The notes under the pieces are model-generated. The model did no database searches. It saw nothing but the letters and a program-made list of their open reading frames with translations, and had not been told where the DNA came from. From contig CP036296.1 of NCBI GenBank assembly GCA_007751255.1, positions 6,634,001 to 6,698,000 on the forward strand: DNA of 64,000 bases. Direction: 5' to 3'. Position numbers and translations under genes: made by a program. Positions 25,482 through 34,945 of the stretch are shown here, piece by piece. The DNA is from Engelhardtia mirabilis. Its GTDB lineage: Bacteria > Planctomycetota > UBA1135 > GCA-002686595. Numbering within the stretch: the stretch's first letter is position 1; each line of letters starts with the position of its first letter.

Positions 25482-28400
25482 TCAGCGCTCCTCGGCGAGT
25501 GACACGCCGAGGTACGCCGCGCGCAGCTCCTCCTCGAGCTCGGCGATCTGCCCTTCGAGGCTGGCCACCACATTCGCGTCCGCCGAGCCGCTCGCCTCGC
25601 GCTCCCGCTCCAGCTCGTAGCGCAGGTACTTCAGTCGATCGACGGTCGCCTGAGGTCCCTCGGCCGGGGGCAGGTTCGCTTCGATCGCGGCGCGGTTCGC
25701 GGCGACGATCGCCGCGAGCTCGCGGAAGGACTCGTCCGAGCCCCGATCCGCCACCTCGAGGCAGCGTTCCGACAGCTCCTCCACCGAGTCGCCCCGGGCG
25801 TAACCCGAGCGGCGCAGGACCTCGGCCACCTGGGCGGCGCAGATCGCCCGTTGGAAGCCCACCGGGCTGGCCTCGAAGGCCCAGGTCGCCGCGCTCCCGC
25901 TCACCTGCGCCTCGATCTCCCGGGCGACGTCGTCGGCCGGGGGCTCGTAGGCGTCGGCGGTGCGGTCCACCCCTGACTCGAAGGGCGGCTTGAAGCGCAC
26001 CCGCACCGTGGCCAGGGCCCCGCCGTCGTCCGACAGCCGCACCCCGTCCAGCTCGTACAGCGCGACCACCACGTGCCCCGCACCCACCTCGCCGGCGTCC
26101 ACGTCGTCCTGGCGGAACTCGCGGTTCGCCAGGGCGCGGTTCTCGTAGCCGAGCAAGCGATAGCTCGCCACTCGCGTCGGGTCGAACTCGACCTGGATCT
26201 TCACGTCCCGGGCGATGGTCTCGAAGGCGCCGGTGAAGTTCTCCACCAGGGCCTTGCGGGCCTCGAGCGGCGTGTCGACGTAGTTGCAGATGCCGTCGCC
26301 GCGGTCGGCGAGTTGCTCCAGGAACACGTCGTTGTGGTTGCCCATGCCGACGCCGATGGTGTTGAGGTACACGCCGGTCGCGCGCGCCCCGGCCACCTGC
26401 TCCAGCAGGGCGTTCTGGTCGGTCTCGCCGATGTTGCCGACGCCGTCGGAGAGCAGCACGACGCGGTGGTTCGTCTGCGAACCGGCGCCAGCCGCTGCCA
26501 CGCCTTCCGCCGCCAGGCGATAGCCGTCCAAGAGTCCCGCCTGCACGTTGGTGCCGCCGTCGGCCGCCATCGAGAGGATCGCCGCCTCGATCACGCCGCG
26601 GTTGGCCGCAGAAGTCCGCGGCAGGATCACCCGCGACACGTTGGCGAAGCCCACGATCGTGACCGCGTCGCGCGAGTCGAGCTTGGTCAGAAGCTGCCGC
26701 AGGGTGTCCTTGACCAGGCCGAGCCGGTCCTCGCGCTTCATCGAGCCCGAGGTGTCGATCACGAAGGTCAGGTTCAGCGGCTTGCGCTCGCTGTCGGCCA
26801 CCTCGCGCCCAGCCACGGCCACGCGCAGCATCCACTTGCCGCCGTCGCCACTATCCAGAGCCGAGCCGCCGAAGATCGAGGGCCCCAGGTCCGTGTGGAT
26901 CGCGAAGACGTCCTCGGTCGGCGCCGGCACGTCCGCGTCGAAGTAGTTGACGAACTCCTCGGTGCGCACCTGCGCGCGGGTCGGCAGGGTGCCGTTCATC
27001 AGCATCTTGCGCGCCAGGGCGTAGCTGGCCGTGTCCACGTCGACGCTGAAGGTCGACAGGGGGTCGGCAGAGGTCTCCATGAAGGGCCGCTCGCCCCAGT
27101 GGCGGAAGTACATCAGATCCAGGGACTCGCCCATCCGCCGACGGCAGTCGAGGAGCAGCCTCTCGAGCTGCGCCTCGGCCTCGGCACGCAGGATCTCCGC
27201 GCGCTTGGTCTCGACGAAGCGCTCCACGGCCGCGCGGCCGACGTCGTCCGCCAGGTCACCCGAGTAGCCCGAGTTCAGGTAGCCCAGGGCCTCGAGCACG
27301 TCGGGCAGGGCCGAGCGCTCGATGCCGAGCTGGCCCAGGATCTGATCGACGAAGTCCCTGCCGAGGCCTCGCGTCAGCGTGACCCCGAAGGCCGCCTCGC
27401 CGTCGTCCTCGGCGTAGCCCAGGAAACCGAGTTCCCGGCGTCTGGCGCGTTCCTCGACGGGAGCGCTCTCGCCAGTGCCGAGAAAGAAATCACCCGAGCC
27501 CGTCGTCGTCGCGGGGGCGAAGCTGCCGCCCGTCGTGCCGGTAGGCCCCGGCGACGTCGGCCCCGCAGGACCGCCGCTGGCCGGACCCTTGGGCGCCGGA
27601 GTCGTCGACGGCGCGCGCGTGTCGCTGGCTCCGCGGTAGGCGCCCGTGGCCGACCGCTCGAGTTCGAGCGAATCGCGACCCGGCGCGGCGATTTCGGCGG
27701 GCGCCGCACCGCCTGCACCGCCGCCCACGCCGATCACATCGTTGAAGGAGCCGGAATCGAATGGGCTCCTCGCATCGCCCTGGGCCGACTCGCGGTCGCT
27801 CCCGGTGACGATGTAGCCAGACTTCGCCGCGGGGGTGCGACCCGCCTTCGGGGACTCGTCCAGATAGCCGAGGCTCCTGAGCTGCTCCGCGGCTTGCGGC
27901 GTGACCTCGAAGGAGGCCTCCGGCTCGGCCGACACGGACCCGACGAAGGCCCCTCCCGCTCCGCCGCCGTTCTCCACGTAGAGGCGCGCAACGTCCTCGA
28001 TCGTCAACGACTCCGACGAAGAGACGCTCCAGAGGATCGTTCCCTGTGCCCCCTCCGTTCCCAGGAAGCTCTCGCCGCCCTTGATCTGCTGCGCGTCGAG
28101 CGCCCCTTCGGACTGGCGGGGCTCAGCGGGCGCCATGCCAGCACCCTGCTCCGCATAGCCCAGCGCTTCGGTCAACTGCTCGACCAGCTTCAACGCCGCT
28201 TCGGCCTGGGCCTGATCCTCGACCAGGACTCCGCCGATGGCGCGGAACGCCGCCTCGGACTCCTCGGGGGACAGGGCCTGCCCCCTGCCGTAGCCGAGCC
28301 CCGGCAACTGCCCCGCCCTGTGCACCGAGTCGCGCGAGCCGATCGGAGCTCCGTCCTCGACGACTCGGCGGAGGTCCTCCATCGAGTCCAAGACCACCGC

Positions 28401-29084
28401 GCCATCGGCCCGCAACTCCGCCAGCCGCGCATCGATCAGCGCTTCGCGATCGGCGGCGCTCGGGTCGACCCCGGCCGCGACCTGCTCGCGGAAGGCCAGG
28501 CGCGCGCCGCCCTCGGAGGCCTCGGATCGAACCGGTGGCCGCGCCGTCGAGGCCGGGGCCATGTCGGCGCTGGCCAGGCGGTCCGAGAGGTTCGCGATCA
28601 TCGGCCGCGTGGCGAAGCCGACCCAGGTGGCGCCGCCCAGGAACAGCAGCGCGGCTGCGGCCGAGAGCCAAGGTTGGCGGGCCACGAAGGAGCCGCTTCC
28701 GGGCGAACTCCCACCGCCGCTGCCACGGTTGCTACCGCCGCCGCGCGCCGCGTCGAGTGAGTGGACGGTCGCTCCACTCTCCAGTCCGCCGCTCGCTGCG
28801 CCCGGTTCCGCGGAGGCCGCGGCCACCGCCGTCGCGGCCACCTCGGCCGCGGTTCGCGTCGCCGCGCCCGTGGCGCTCGCTCCACCGAGCGGCAGGTGCT
28901 CGCGCAACAGGCCCAGGGTCGCCGCCAGGCGATCGCGCTCGGCGCGCAGGGCCTCGTCGCCCTCGAGCTCGCGCTCGAGGGCCGCCTTGTCGGCGCCCTC
29001 CAACTCGCCGAGCAGGAGCGCGCACAGGCGCTCGTGCTGCTCGTCGTGCTCGGTCGGCTCGTTCACTTCGTCGAATCGTTCCAT
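25482..29084 (-). CDS. Membrane-anchored von Willebrand A (YfbK-like) protein, partner of an ECF sigma factor
   Basis: A 1200-residue protein encoded directly after an ECF sigma factor. Residues 1-80 are charged and helical, as in an anti-sigma domain, with no HxxxCxxC zinc motif. A single membrane helix lies at about 139-158 (WLSAAAALLFLGGATWVGFA). A long Gly/Ala/Pro-rich periplasmic region follows. From about 700 the YfbK-type module begins (PLSTFSVDVDTASYALARK), with a vWA domain whose MIDAS motif is VIDTSGSM near 776 and a C-terminal coiled coil. The ATG at 29084 has GGAG six bases upstream; a GTG at 29171 overlapping the sigma stop is an alternative. An anti-sigma role is inferred from gene order and topology. 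Confidence 0.8.
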   Translation of the reverse strand: MERFDEVNEPTEHDEQHERLCALLLGELEGADKAALERELEGDEALRAERDRLAATLGLLREHLPLGGASATGAATRTAAEVAATAVAAASAEPGAASGGLESGATVHSLDAARGGGSNRGSGGGSSPGSGSFVARQPWLSAAAALLFLGGATWVGFATRPMIANLSDRLASADMAPASTARPPVRSEASEGGARLAFREQVAAGVDPSAADREALIDARLAELRADGAVVLDSMEDLRRVVEDGAPIGSRDSVHRAGQLPGLGYGRGQALSPEESEAAFRAIGGVLVEDQAQAEAALKLVEQLTEALGYAEQGAGMAPAEPRQSEGALDAQQIKGGESFLGTEGAQGTILWSVSSSESLTIEDVARLYVENGGGAGGAFVGSVSAEPEASFEVTPQAAEQLRSLGYLDESPKAGRTPAAKSGYIVTGSDRESAQGDARSPFDSGSFNDVIGVGGGAGGAAPAEIAAPGRDSLELERSATGAYRGASDTRAPSTTPAPKGPASGGPAGPTSPGPTGTTGGSFAPATTTGSGDFFLGTGESAPVEERARRRELGFLGYAEDDGEAAFGVTLTRGLGRDFVDQILGQLGIERSALPDVLEALGYLNSGYSGDLADDVGRAAVERFVETKRAEILRAEAEAQLERLLLDCRRRMGESLDLMYFRHWGERPFMETSADPLSTFSVDVDTASYALARKMLMNGTLPTRAQVRTEEFVNYFDADVPAPTEDVFAIHTDLGPSIFGGSALDSGDGGKWMLRVAVAGREVADSERKPLNLTFVIDTSGSMKREDRLGLVKDTLRQLLTKLDSRDAVTIVGFANVSRVILPRTSAANRGVIEAAILSMAADGGTNVQAGLLDGYRLAAEGVAAAGAGSQTNHRVVLLSDGVGNIGETDQNALLEQVAGARATGVYLNTIGVGMGNHNDVFLEQLADRGDGICNYVDTPLEARKALVENFTGAFETIARDVKIQVEFDPTRVASYRLLGYENRALANREFRQDDVDAGEVGAGHVVVALYELDGVRLSDDGGALATVRVRFKPPFESGVDRTADAYEPPADDVAREIEAQVSGSAATWAFEASPVGFQRAICAAQVAEVLRRSGYARGDSVEELSERCLEVADRGSDESFRELAAIVAANRAAIEANLPPAEGPQATVDRLKYLRYELEREREASGSADANVVASLEGQIAELEEELRAAYLGVSLAEER

Positions 29085-29167
29085 CGCGTCTCCGGCACCT
29101 TCGCGGTGCAGTTGTTCGTTCCCGCCGTTTCGCGGCTCGTCCCGCGGCTCGTCCCGTCGCTTCCCGC

Positions 29168-29767
29168 TCACAGCGCACCCCCTTCGCCGCCGGCCGTGGC
29201 CGGGCAGAGGTGCGCGAGCTCGTTCGACAGGGCCTTCAACCCCTCCGAAATCAGCCAGCCGACCGTGCCCGTCTTGCGGCCGGTGATCTCGGCGATCTCG
29301 CGGTAGCTGCGCTCGCCGACGAGCCGCAGCACCAGCACCTCGCGCTGGGCCGGCGGCAGGCGGTCGAGGCCGCGCTCCACGGCCTCGCGGGTGTCTTCGG
29401 CCTCGACGCCGTCGAGCCCCCCGCCGGTGGCCTCCTCGGGCGCCACCTCGCTCTCGCGGCGTGTCCGCCGCGCGTCGCTTCGCATCATGTCCATGGCTGC
29501 ATTCCTCGTGACCGTGTGGAGCCAGCCGCGCAGCTGCGCGGTCTCGCGTTCCCCATCGCCCACCGAGTCCGCCGCGAGGGCCGGAGGTCGCCGCGCCAGG
29601 CGCACGAAGGCCTCCTGGACCACGTCCTCGGCGGCGCCGCCAGGACCCAACAGGGCCCGCGCGTGCCGCAGGAGCACCGTCTGATGTCGCTCGACCAGGG
29701 TCGTGAAGGCTCCTTGGTCGCCCTTGACCCAAGCGGTCAGGAGTTCGCCGTCGGTTCGCTCGTCCAT
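29168..29767 (-). CDS. ECF RNA polymerase sigma factor
   Basis: A 199-residue ECF sigma-70 factor. Region 2 contains GGAAEDVVQEAFVRLARR and LRGWLHTVTRNAAMDMMR. Region 4 contains LPPAQREVLVLRLVGERSY followed by a helix-turn-helix (REIAEITGRKTGTVGWLISE). The start at MDERTDGELL is preferred over an upstream methionine at 29818. The neighbouring vWA protein gene follows closely (83 bases, or overlapping by four if its GTG start is used), so the two probably form a sigma/regulator pair. Confidence 0.93.
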   Translation of the reverse strand: MDERTDGELLTAWVKGDQGAFTTLVERHQTVLLRHARALLGPGGAAEDVVQEAFVRLARRPPALAADSVGDGERETAQLRGWLHTVTRNAAMDMMRSDARRTRRESEVAPEEATGGGLDGVEAEDTREAVERGLDRLPPAQREVLVLRLVGERSYREIAEITGRKTGTVGWLISEGLKALSNELAHLCPATAGGEGGAL

Positions 29768-29950
29768 GCGGTTCTCGGACTCAGCCCGCGGCGCCCGAAC
29801 AGGGGCTCGGCGGGGCAATCGGTGTGGCAGAGCGCGCGGGAGGCTTCCCGCCCGGGCTCCGACCTGGGAACGGCGCCATGGCTCGAACTCTTGGGTTCGA
29901 GGTCAGATCCGCCACAATCAGCGTGCCAGAGCGGCCTTGCGGGCCCCAGG

Positions 29951-31015
29951 ATGCACCTGCCCATGAGAACCGAGAGCTTCGACCCCAACGCCGCCGCCGA
30001 TCCCGATGCGGGTCTCTTCGGCCTCGGCAGCGACCCCGAGCAGGCCGCGGTCCACGTCATCCCGGTGGGCTTCGACGCCACGACCTCCTTCCGCCCGGGG
30101 GCCGCCGCCGGCCCCGAGGCGGTCGCGACCGCCAGCCTGCAGGTCGACCTCTTCGACCGCCTGTTCGGCGCTCCCTGGCGCTCCGGGATCGTGATGCGCG
30201 AGGCCGACCCGCGGGTCGCGGCCCTGCAGGCGGCGGCCTTCGAGCCCGCCCGGCGGGTGATCGCTGCGGGCGGCGTGGTCGAGGGCAACGCGGCCCTCGA
30301 GGCGGACCTGGCCGGGGTCAACGAGGCCGGGGCGGAGCTCAACCGCGTGGTCCACGCCCACACCGCGGCGCTCCTGGCCGAGGGCCGGCTGCCCGTGATC
30401 CTCGGCGGCGACCACGCCGTGCCCTTCGGTGCCATCGGCGCCGCCGCCCGCGCCCACCCGGGGCTCGGGATCCTGCACTTCGACGCCCACGCGGACCTGC
30501 GCCTGGCCTACGAGGGCTTCGAGTGGAGCCACGCCTCGATCCTCCGCAACGTGGTCGAGCACCTGGACGGGATCGGCCACGTGGTCCAGGTCGGCGTCCG
30601 CGACCTGTGCGACGAGGAGGCCGAGTGGATCGGCGCCCACCCCGAGCGCATCACGACCCTGTTCGACGACCGCTGGGCGGCCACCCGCATGTCCGGCGCG
30701 GACCTGCGGCCGGTGGTCGACGAGCACCTGGCGCGCCTGCCCGAGCACGTCTGGATCACCTTCGACGTGGACGGCTTGGACCCCTCCCTGTGCCCCCAGA
30801 CGGGCACCCCGGTCCCCGGCGGCCTGTCCTGGAACGAGACCATGCTGTGGCTGGTGCGCCTGGCGGCCGCCGGCAAGAAGGTCGTGGGCTGCGACCTGGT
30901 GGAGGTGGCCGAGCACCCCGAGGTCACCGGCGAGGCGCCGGGTGCCAGTTGGGACGCCAACGTGGGCGCCCGGCTGCTCTACCGCCTGATCGGCTGCGCC
31001 CTGAGCACGCGCTGA
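29951..31015 (+). CDS. Agmatinase/arginase-family ureohydrolase
   Basis: A binuclear-manganese ureohydrolase. The metal-binding motifs are all present: LPVILGGDHAVPFG, LGILHFDAHADLRLAY and ITFDVDGLDPSLCPQTGTP, plus a GGLSW substrate-side segment and DLVEVAEHPE near the end. The 354-residue protein resembles bacterial agmatinases, which make putrescine and urea from agmatine, more than arginases, but related guanidino substrates cannot be excluded. No arginine decarboxylase gene is nearby. A second ATG at 29963 with an AGG about twelve bases upstream is an equally good start. It is divergent from the sigma gene. Confidence 0.85.
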   Translation: MHLPMRTESFDPNAAADPDAGLFGLGSDPEQAAVHVIPVGFDATTSFRPGAAAGPEAVATASLQVDLFDRLFGAPWRSGIVMREADPRVAALQAAAFEPARRVIAAGGVVEGNAALEADLAGVNEAGAELNRVVHAHTAALLAEGRLPVILGGDHAVPFGAIGAAARAHPGLGILHFDAHADLRLAYEGFEWSHASILRNVVEHLDGIGHVVQVGVRDLCDEEAEWIGAHPERITTLFDDRWAATRMSGADLRPVVDEHLARLPEHVWITFDVDGLDPSLCPQTGTPVPGGLSWNETMLWLVRLAAAGKKVVGCDLVEVAEHPEVTGEAPGASWDANVGARLLYRLIGCALSTR

Positions 31016-31126
31016 CGGTCGGTACCGCGGCCTCGGCAGCCACGCCGTTCGAGATTCGCGCGCCGATTGGATCGATCGGGGCCGCGATTCCGTTTCCCTA
31101 GGGGGGAGTCCCGCCCGGAGAGATCG

Positions 31127-34100
31127 ATGGCCAGCGAGCAGAACGAACCCCGAGACCCCTCCCGCGAGGATTCAGTCCGCGAGGACTCGGTCCGCGATCA
31201 GGCCTTCGAGCGCTGGTTCGAGGAGCTGATGCACCTCGACACCGAGGAACGCTCGGCGCGCCTGGAGAGCGAGACCGTCCTGTCGGACCGCGACCTCGAC
31301 GACTTCCTGGACGCCCTCGAGGAGGGCGACCAGGGGCGGGCGCGCCAGCACCTCTCGGCCCTGTTGCGCTTCGCCCTGGACGAGGAGATCCAGGCCAGCA
31401 ACGAGCTGCGCGCACGGATCGAGGAGCTGCGCCGGCTGGGACCGAACTCCGACCGCTTCCACCGCGGCCGCAAGATCGGCCAGGGCGGCATGGGCGTGAT
31501 CCACCGGGTCACCGACCGCTCCCTGCGGCGCGAGCTGGCGCTCAAGAGCCTGCGCCCGGACCGCATGCGCGGCGGGCGGCCGGACCCCTCGCTGGTGCGG
31601 CGCTTCATCGACGAGGCCCAGGTCACGGCCCAGCTCGAGCACCCGGGCGTGGTGCCGGTCTACGACGTGGGCGTGGAGCCGGACGGGCGCCCCTTCTTCG
31701 CCATGCAGCTCGTGCACGGCGTGTGCTTCGGCGACGCGATCCGCGCCCTGCACGCCAGCGGCGACAACCCCGCGGCCAAGGTCGCCGGCGGCATCACCTG
31801 GAACCGCGAACGCGCCATCGAGACGTTGGTGCGCGCCTCCGAGTCGGTGGCCTACGCCCACAGCCGCGGCGTGGTGCACCGCGACCTGAAGCCCGACAAC
31901 ATCATGGTCGGGGCGTTCGGCGCCGTGTACGTGATGGACTGGGGCCTGGCGCGGCTGGTCGGCGAGGAGGAGGAGGTCGTCGCGGAGGTCGACGCCTACG
32001 CGAGCCCGACCGTCGAGCCGGCGTCCGTCGTGACCGACGGTCGCGACCGCTCGCAATCGGACCACGCCGACCCGACCACCACCCGCGAGGGCACGGTCCT
32101 TGGAACCCTGGCGTACATGTCGCCGGAGCAGGCCCAGGGTCGCCACGGTGACGTGGGTCCGGCGTCGGACGAATACGCCCTGGGCGCGATCCTCTACCAC
32201 GTGCTGGCCGGGCACGCTCCCTACGGCGAGCTCGGGCGAGCGGCGGACGACTTCGACACCCTCTACGACCGGGTGCGCCAGACGCGCCCCCTGTCCATCG
32301 ACGAGGCCGCGCCCCAAGCGCCGGCCGAGCTGCGCGCCATCTGCCGGCGAGCCATGGCGGCCGAGCCCGCGGACCGCTACCCCGACGTCGGCGACTTCGT
32401 CGACGACCTGCGCGCCTACCTCGAGCGGCGCGTGGTGCGCGCCCACCGCACCGGCGTGCTCGTCTCCGCGGCCAAGTGGATCGAACGCAACCGAGCCCTG
32501 TCCGGCGCGGTTGCGGCCGGGCTGCTCCTGGCCTGCCTGTCGGGCGCCGGATGGCTCGCCAGCGAGGCGCGGGCCGCCGAGAAGGCGCTCGAGGCCCAGA
32601 GCCTGGAGAGCGCACGGGACAACTACGCGTCGATCGCGCGGCTGGACGAGCTGGAGCGCTCGGCGTCCGAGCTGCAGTCGATCGATCCATCGCTGATCGA
32701 GGCCTACGAAGCCTGGATCGCCGAGGCCGACGCGGTGCTCGAGTTGGCGCGCACCGAGTTCGGCGCCGGCACCATCGGTGCTTGGTACGACAGCCGCGTG
32801 GTCAAGTCCTCCGCCGCCCTGCCGCGCCGGGGACCCGAGAGCCAACAGCGCGCGCAGGCCCTGGACGAGGCCCGCCGCATCGAGCGCACAGCCGCCGTGT
32901 TGGAGCGCAGCGGCTTCCCGCAAGAGATCGTGATCGACCTGCGCGCCATGGCGGGCGAGGCCGCGGCCGCCGCGGACAGCCTGCGTTCGGGGAGCGTTTC
33001 CGCCGCGGATGCTCTGGGCTTGGGCGGCGTGCCCTTTGCCGCCGCCCTGGCCTCTGCGGGCAGTCCCGAGCGCGACTCGATCGAGCGCCGCCTGGACGCC
33101 CTGGCGGGCCTGGTGCCCGGGCCGCGGCGCGGAACGACCCCGGAATTCGGCCTGGGCGTCGAGGACCGGCTCGAGTCAGCGCGGGCGATGGTCGCCTGGC
33201 AGGCGGGTGACGAGGCCCGCGCCGCCTGGCGCGACGCCGCCGCGGTGGCCGCTGACCCCGCGGGCCCCTACGGCGGCATCGCCCTGGTCCCCGACCGGCG
33301 CCTCGCGCCCTTGGGTGTCGATCCACTCTCTGGGCTGCTCGAGTTCGCTCACCTGGCCACCGGCGCAGCACCACGGCGCGGCGCGGACGGACGGTTGGAG
33401 CTGGGCGCCGGGTCCGCCGTAGTGCTGGTGTTGGTGCCCGGCGGCGACGACCTGCTCGGGAACGGCGCCGAGCCGGGCGACGAGCTCTACGACCCCCTGG
33501 CCCGGGACGACGAACGGCGACTGCACACCGTCTACCTCGATCCGTGGCTGATGGCCAAGCACGAGCTGACCCAGGCGCAGTGGGAGCGCCTGGCCGGTGC
33601 CAACCCCAGCGCCTACCGCTACGAGGACTCGGGCGACGACTCGATCACGATCACGCCGCTGAACCCCGTCGAGAACGTGCGCTGGTCGGAGGCCGTGGCG
33701 GTGCTCGCCACGGTCGGGCTGGAGCTGCCCACCGAGGCCCAGTTCGAGGTCGCGGCCTCGGCTCGCAGCGACGATCGTTGGCCCACCGGCGACGACCCCG
33801 CGTCCCTGCGCGACGCCGCCAACCTGGTCGACGGCGTCGCCGCGGCGATCCCCGGCGCGCCCTCGCAGTGGGCGATCTACCTGGCCAAGAACCCCGAGCA
33901 CACCGACCCCTTCGTGGTGCACGGTCCCGTGGGCAGCTTCCCCGCGAACGCCTACGGCCTTCACGACGTGGCGGGCAACGTCTACGAGTGGTGCGCCGAC
34001 GCCTTCGGGCCCTACCCGGCGGAGGACGACCCCGGGGCCCCACCCCTGTGGTTCGGGCGCGGGGAACGCGTCGCGCCCGGCGAACCGGCGCTCGACCCGG

Positions 34101-34252
34101 ACGCGGACCACGTGGCCCGCGGCGGAGCCTTCACCAGCTCGCACCAGGAGGCGCGGGTGACCTTCCGCGAACGCCACGCCGCGCGCAGCAGCTTCTCCAA
34201 TCTCGGCCTGCGCGCCGCCATGCGCGCTCCACTGGGATCCGAAGGGGAGTAG
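31127..34252 (+). CDS. Transmembrane Ser/Thr protein kinase fused to an FGE-like domain
   Basis: A 1041-residue fusion. After a charged N-terminal region, residues 112-440 are a Hanks-type kinase: GRKIGQGGMGVIHRV (glycine loop), VVHRDLKPDNIMV (catalytic loop, about 250), MDWGLAR in place of the usual DFG, and TLAYMSPEQAQG. A single membrane helix follows at about 457-478. The extracytoplasmic part has a helical region and, from about 765, an FGE-sulfatase-type domain: YLDPWLMAKHELTQAQWERL, NPVENVRWSEA and YGLHDVAGNVYEWCADA. The cysteine pair of true formylglycine-generating enzymes is missing, so this domain is probably a sensor or binding module. GGAG stands seven bases before the ATG. Confidence 0.92.
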   Translation: MASEQNEPRDPSREDSVREDSVRDQAFERWFEELMHLDTEERSARLESETVLSDRDLDDFLDALEEGDQGRARQHLSALLRFALDEEIQASNELRARIEELRRLGPNSDRFHRGRKIGQGGMGVIHRVTDRSLRRELALKSLRPDRMRGGRPDPSLVRRFIDEAQVTAQLEHPGVVPVYDVGVEPDGRPFFAMQLVHGVCFGDAIRALHASGDNPAAKVAGGITWNRERAIETLVRASESVAYAHSRGVVHRDLKPDNIMVGAFGAVYVMDWGLARLVGEEEEVVAEVDAYASPTVEPASVVTDGRDRSQSDHADPTTTREGTVLGTLAYMSPEQAQGRHGDVGPASDEYALGAILYHVLAGHAPYGELGRAADDFDTLYDRVRQTRPLSIDEAAPQAPAELRAICRRAMAAEPADRYPDVGDFVDDLRAYLERRVVRAHRTGVLVSAAKWIERNRALSGAVAAGLLLACLSGAGWLASEARAAEKALEAQSLESARDNYASIARLDELERSASELQSIDPSLIEAYEAWIAEADAVLELARTEFGAGTIGAWYDSRVVKSSAALPRRGPESQQRAQALDEARRIERTAAVLERSGFPQEIVIDLRAMAGEAAAAADSLRSGSVSAADALGLGGVPFAAALASAGSPERDSIERRLDALAGLVPGPRRGTTPEFGLGVEDRLESARAMVAWQAGDEARAAWRDAAAVAADPAGPYGGIALVPDRRLAPLGVDPLSGLLEFAHLATGAAPRRGADGRLELGAGSAVVLVLVPGGDDLLGNGAEPGDELYDPLARDDERRLHTVYLDPWLMAKHELTQAQWERLAGANPSAYRYEDSGDDSITITPLNPVENVRWSEAVAVLATVGLELPTEAQFEVAASARSDDRWPTGDDPASLRDAANLVDGVAAAIPGAPSQWAIYLAKNPEHTDPFVVHGPVGSFPANAYGLHDVAGNVYEWCADAFGPYPAEDDPGAPPLWFGRGERVAPGEPALDPDADHVARGGAFTSSHQEARVTFRERHAARSSFSNLGLRAAMRAPLGSEGE

Positions 34253-34254
34253 TC

Positions 34255-34350
34255 AGCCCGGATCGACTCGGATCCCAGTGCGGCCGCGCGCTGCGCTGCG
34301 CGAGTCAGGCCGCCGCCGGCGATCGCCGGCGGAAGGGATCGATCCGGGCT
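34255..34350. terminator. Nested inverted repeats between convergent genes
   Basis: A perfect 12-bp inverted repeat (AGCCCGGATCGA at 34255-34266 and its complement at 34339-34350) encloses a 20-base palindrome, CCGCCGGCGATCGCCGGCGG at 34313-34332. It lies between the stop of the kinase gene and the stop of the convergent gene at 34349. A bidirectional transcription end is the likely role. Confidence 0.5.
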
Positions 34351-34711
34351 AGCAGCCGGGGCTCTCGCCCACGGCCACGAAGGAGAAACCGTGGTGGCCG
34401 CCGGCGGGCTTGCCGTGTGGAGGCCGGGTGTACCCGGAGACGACGACGAAGCTCTTCTTCGGCGGGTCGATCTTCTCGATCGTCGGCCGCGCCTTGAACT
34501 CCAGGCCGGCCGCGGGATCGCCCGCGTCCGTGGCACGTTTGGACGTCGACTTGACGCTCTCCACCGAGGCGAGCAGCTCGATCGACTCGATCTTGACGCG
34601 GAAGCGCTTCCAGCCACTCGCGTGGCGGCCGAGTTCCACGACCTTGAAGCCCTCACCGGCCGCGACCTGGCCGTTGGGGGACACGGTGCCCTTGATCTTC
34701 ACTTCAACCAT
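34349..34711 (-). CDS. Small conserved-looking hypothetical protein
   Basis: A 120-residue protein with no signal peptide and no membrane segment. It is rich in Lys and Val, with alternating beta-type segments (VEVKIKGTVSPNGQVAAGEG, GWKRFRVKIESIELLASVES, KKSFVVVSGYTRPPHGKP) and a C-terminal Gly/His stretch. I do not recognise a family. The composition is less arginine-rich than out-of-frame ORFs here and the ATG is well placed in the divergent gap before the DUF4870 gene, so it is probably real. Confidence 0.6.
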   Translation of the reverse strand: MVEVKIKGTVSPNGQVAAGEGFKVVELGRHASGWKRFRVKIESIELLASVESVKSTSKRATDAGDPAAGLEFKARPTIEKIDPPKKSFVVVSGYTRPPHGKPAGGHHGFSFVAVGESPGC

Positions 34712-34945
34712 GGTCGATTGCCGGGGCCGATGGGGCCTGCTCCGCGCAGACCCCGCACGGGAGCCCACCAGGATCCACGAACGGGGACTGGACGCCCAGG
34801 GGAACCTCGGGAGCGGCGAAATTCCTCGGTCCAGGTCCGTGCCTCCCAATGGGCGGTGGTGGAAGGGCCTGGCGGCAGATCCCAACAAGGACTGTCCCGG
34901 CGCCCTGGAGCCCCGCGGGGCACCCCGGCCACCCGCCAGCCGCCC

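Noticed and set aside
26073-28760. Very long plus-strand frame opposite the vWA gene
   Set aside because: GC-rich genes often leave the antisense frame open; the minus strand has a vWA MIDAS motif and YfbK features.
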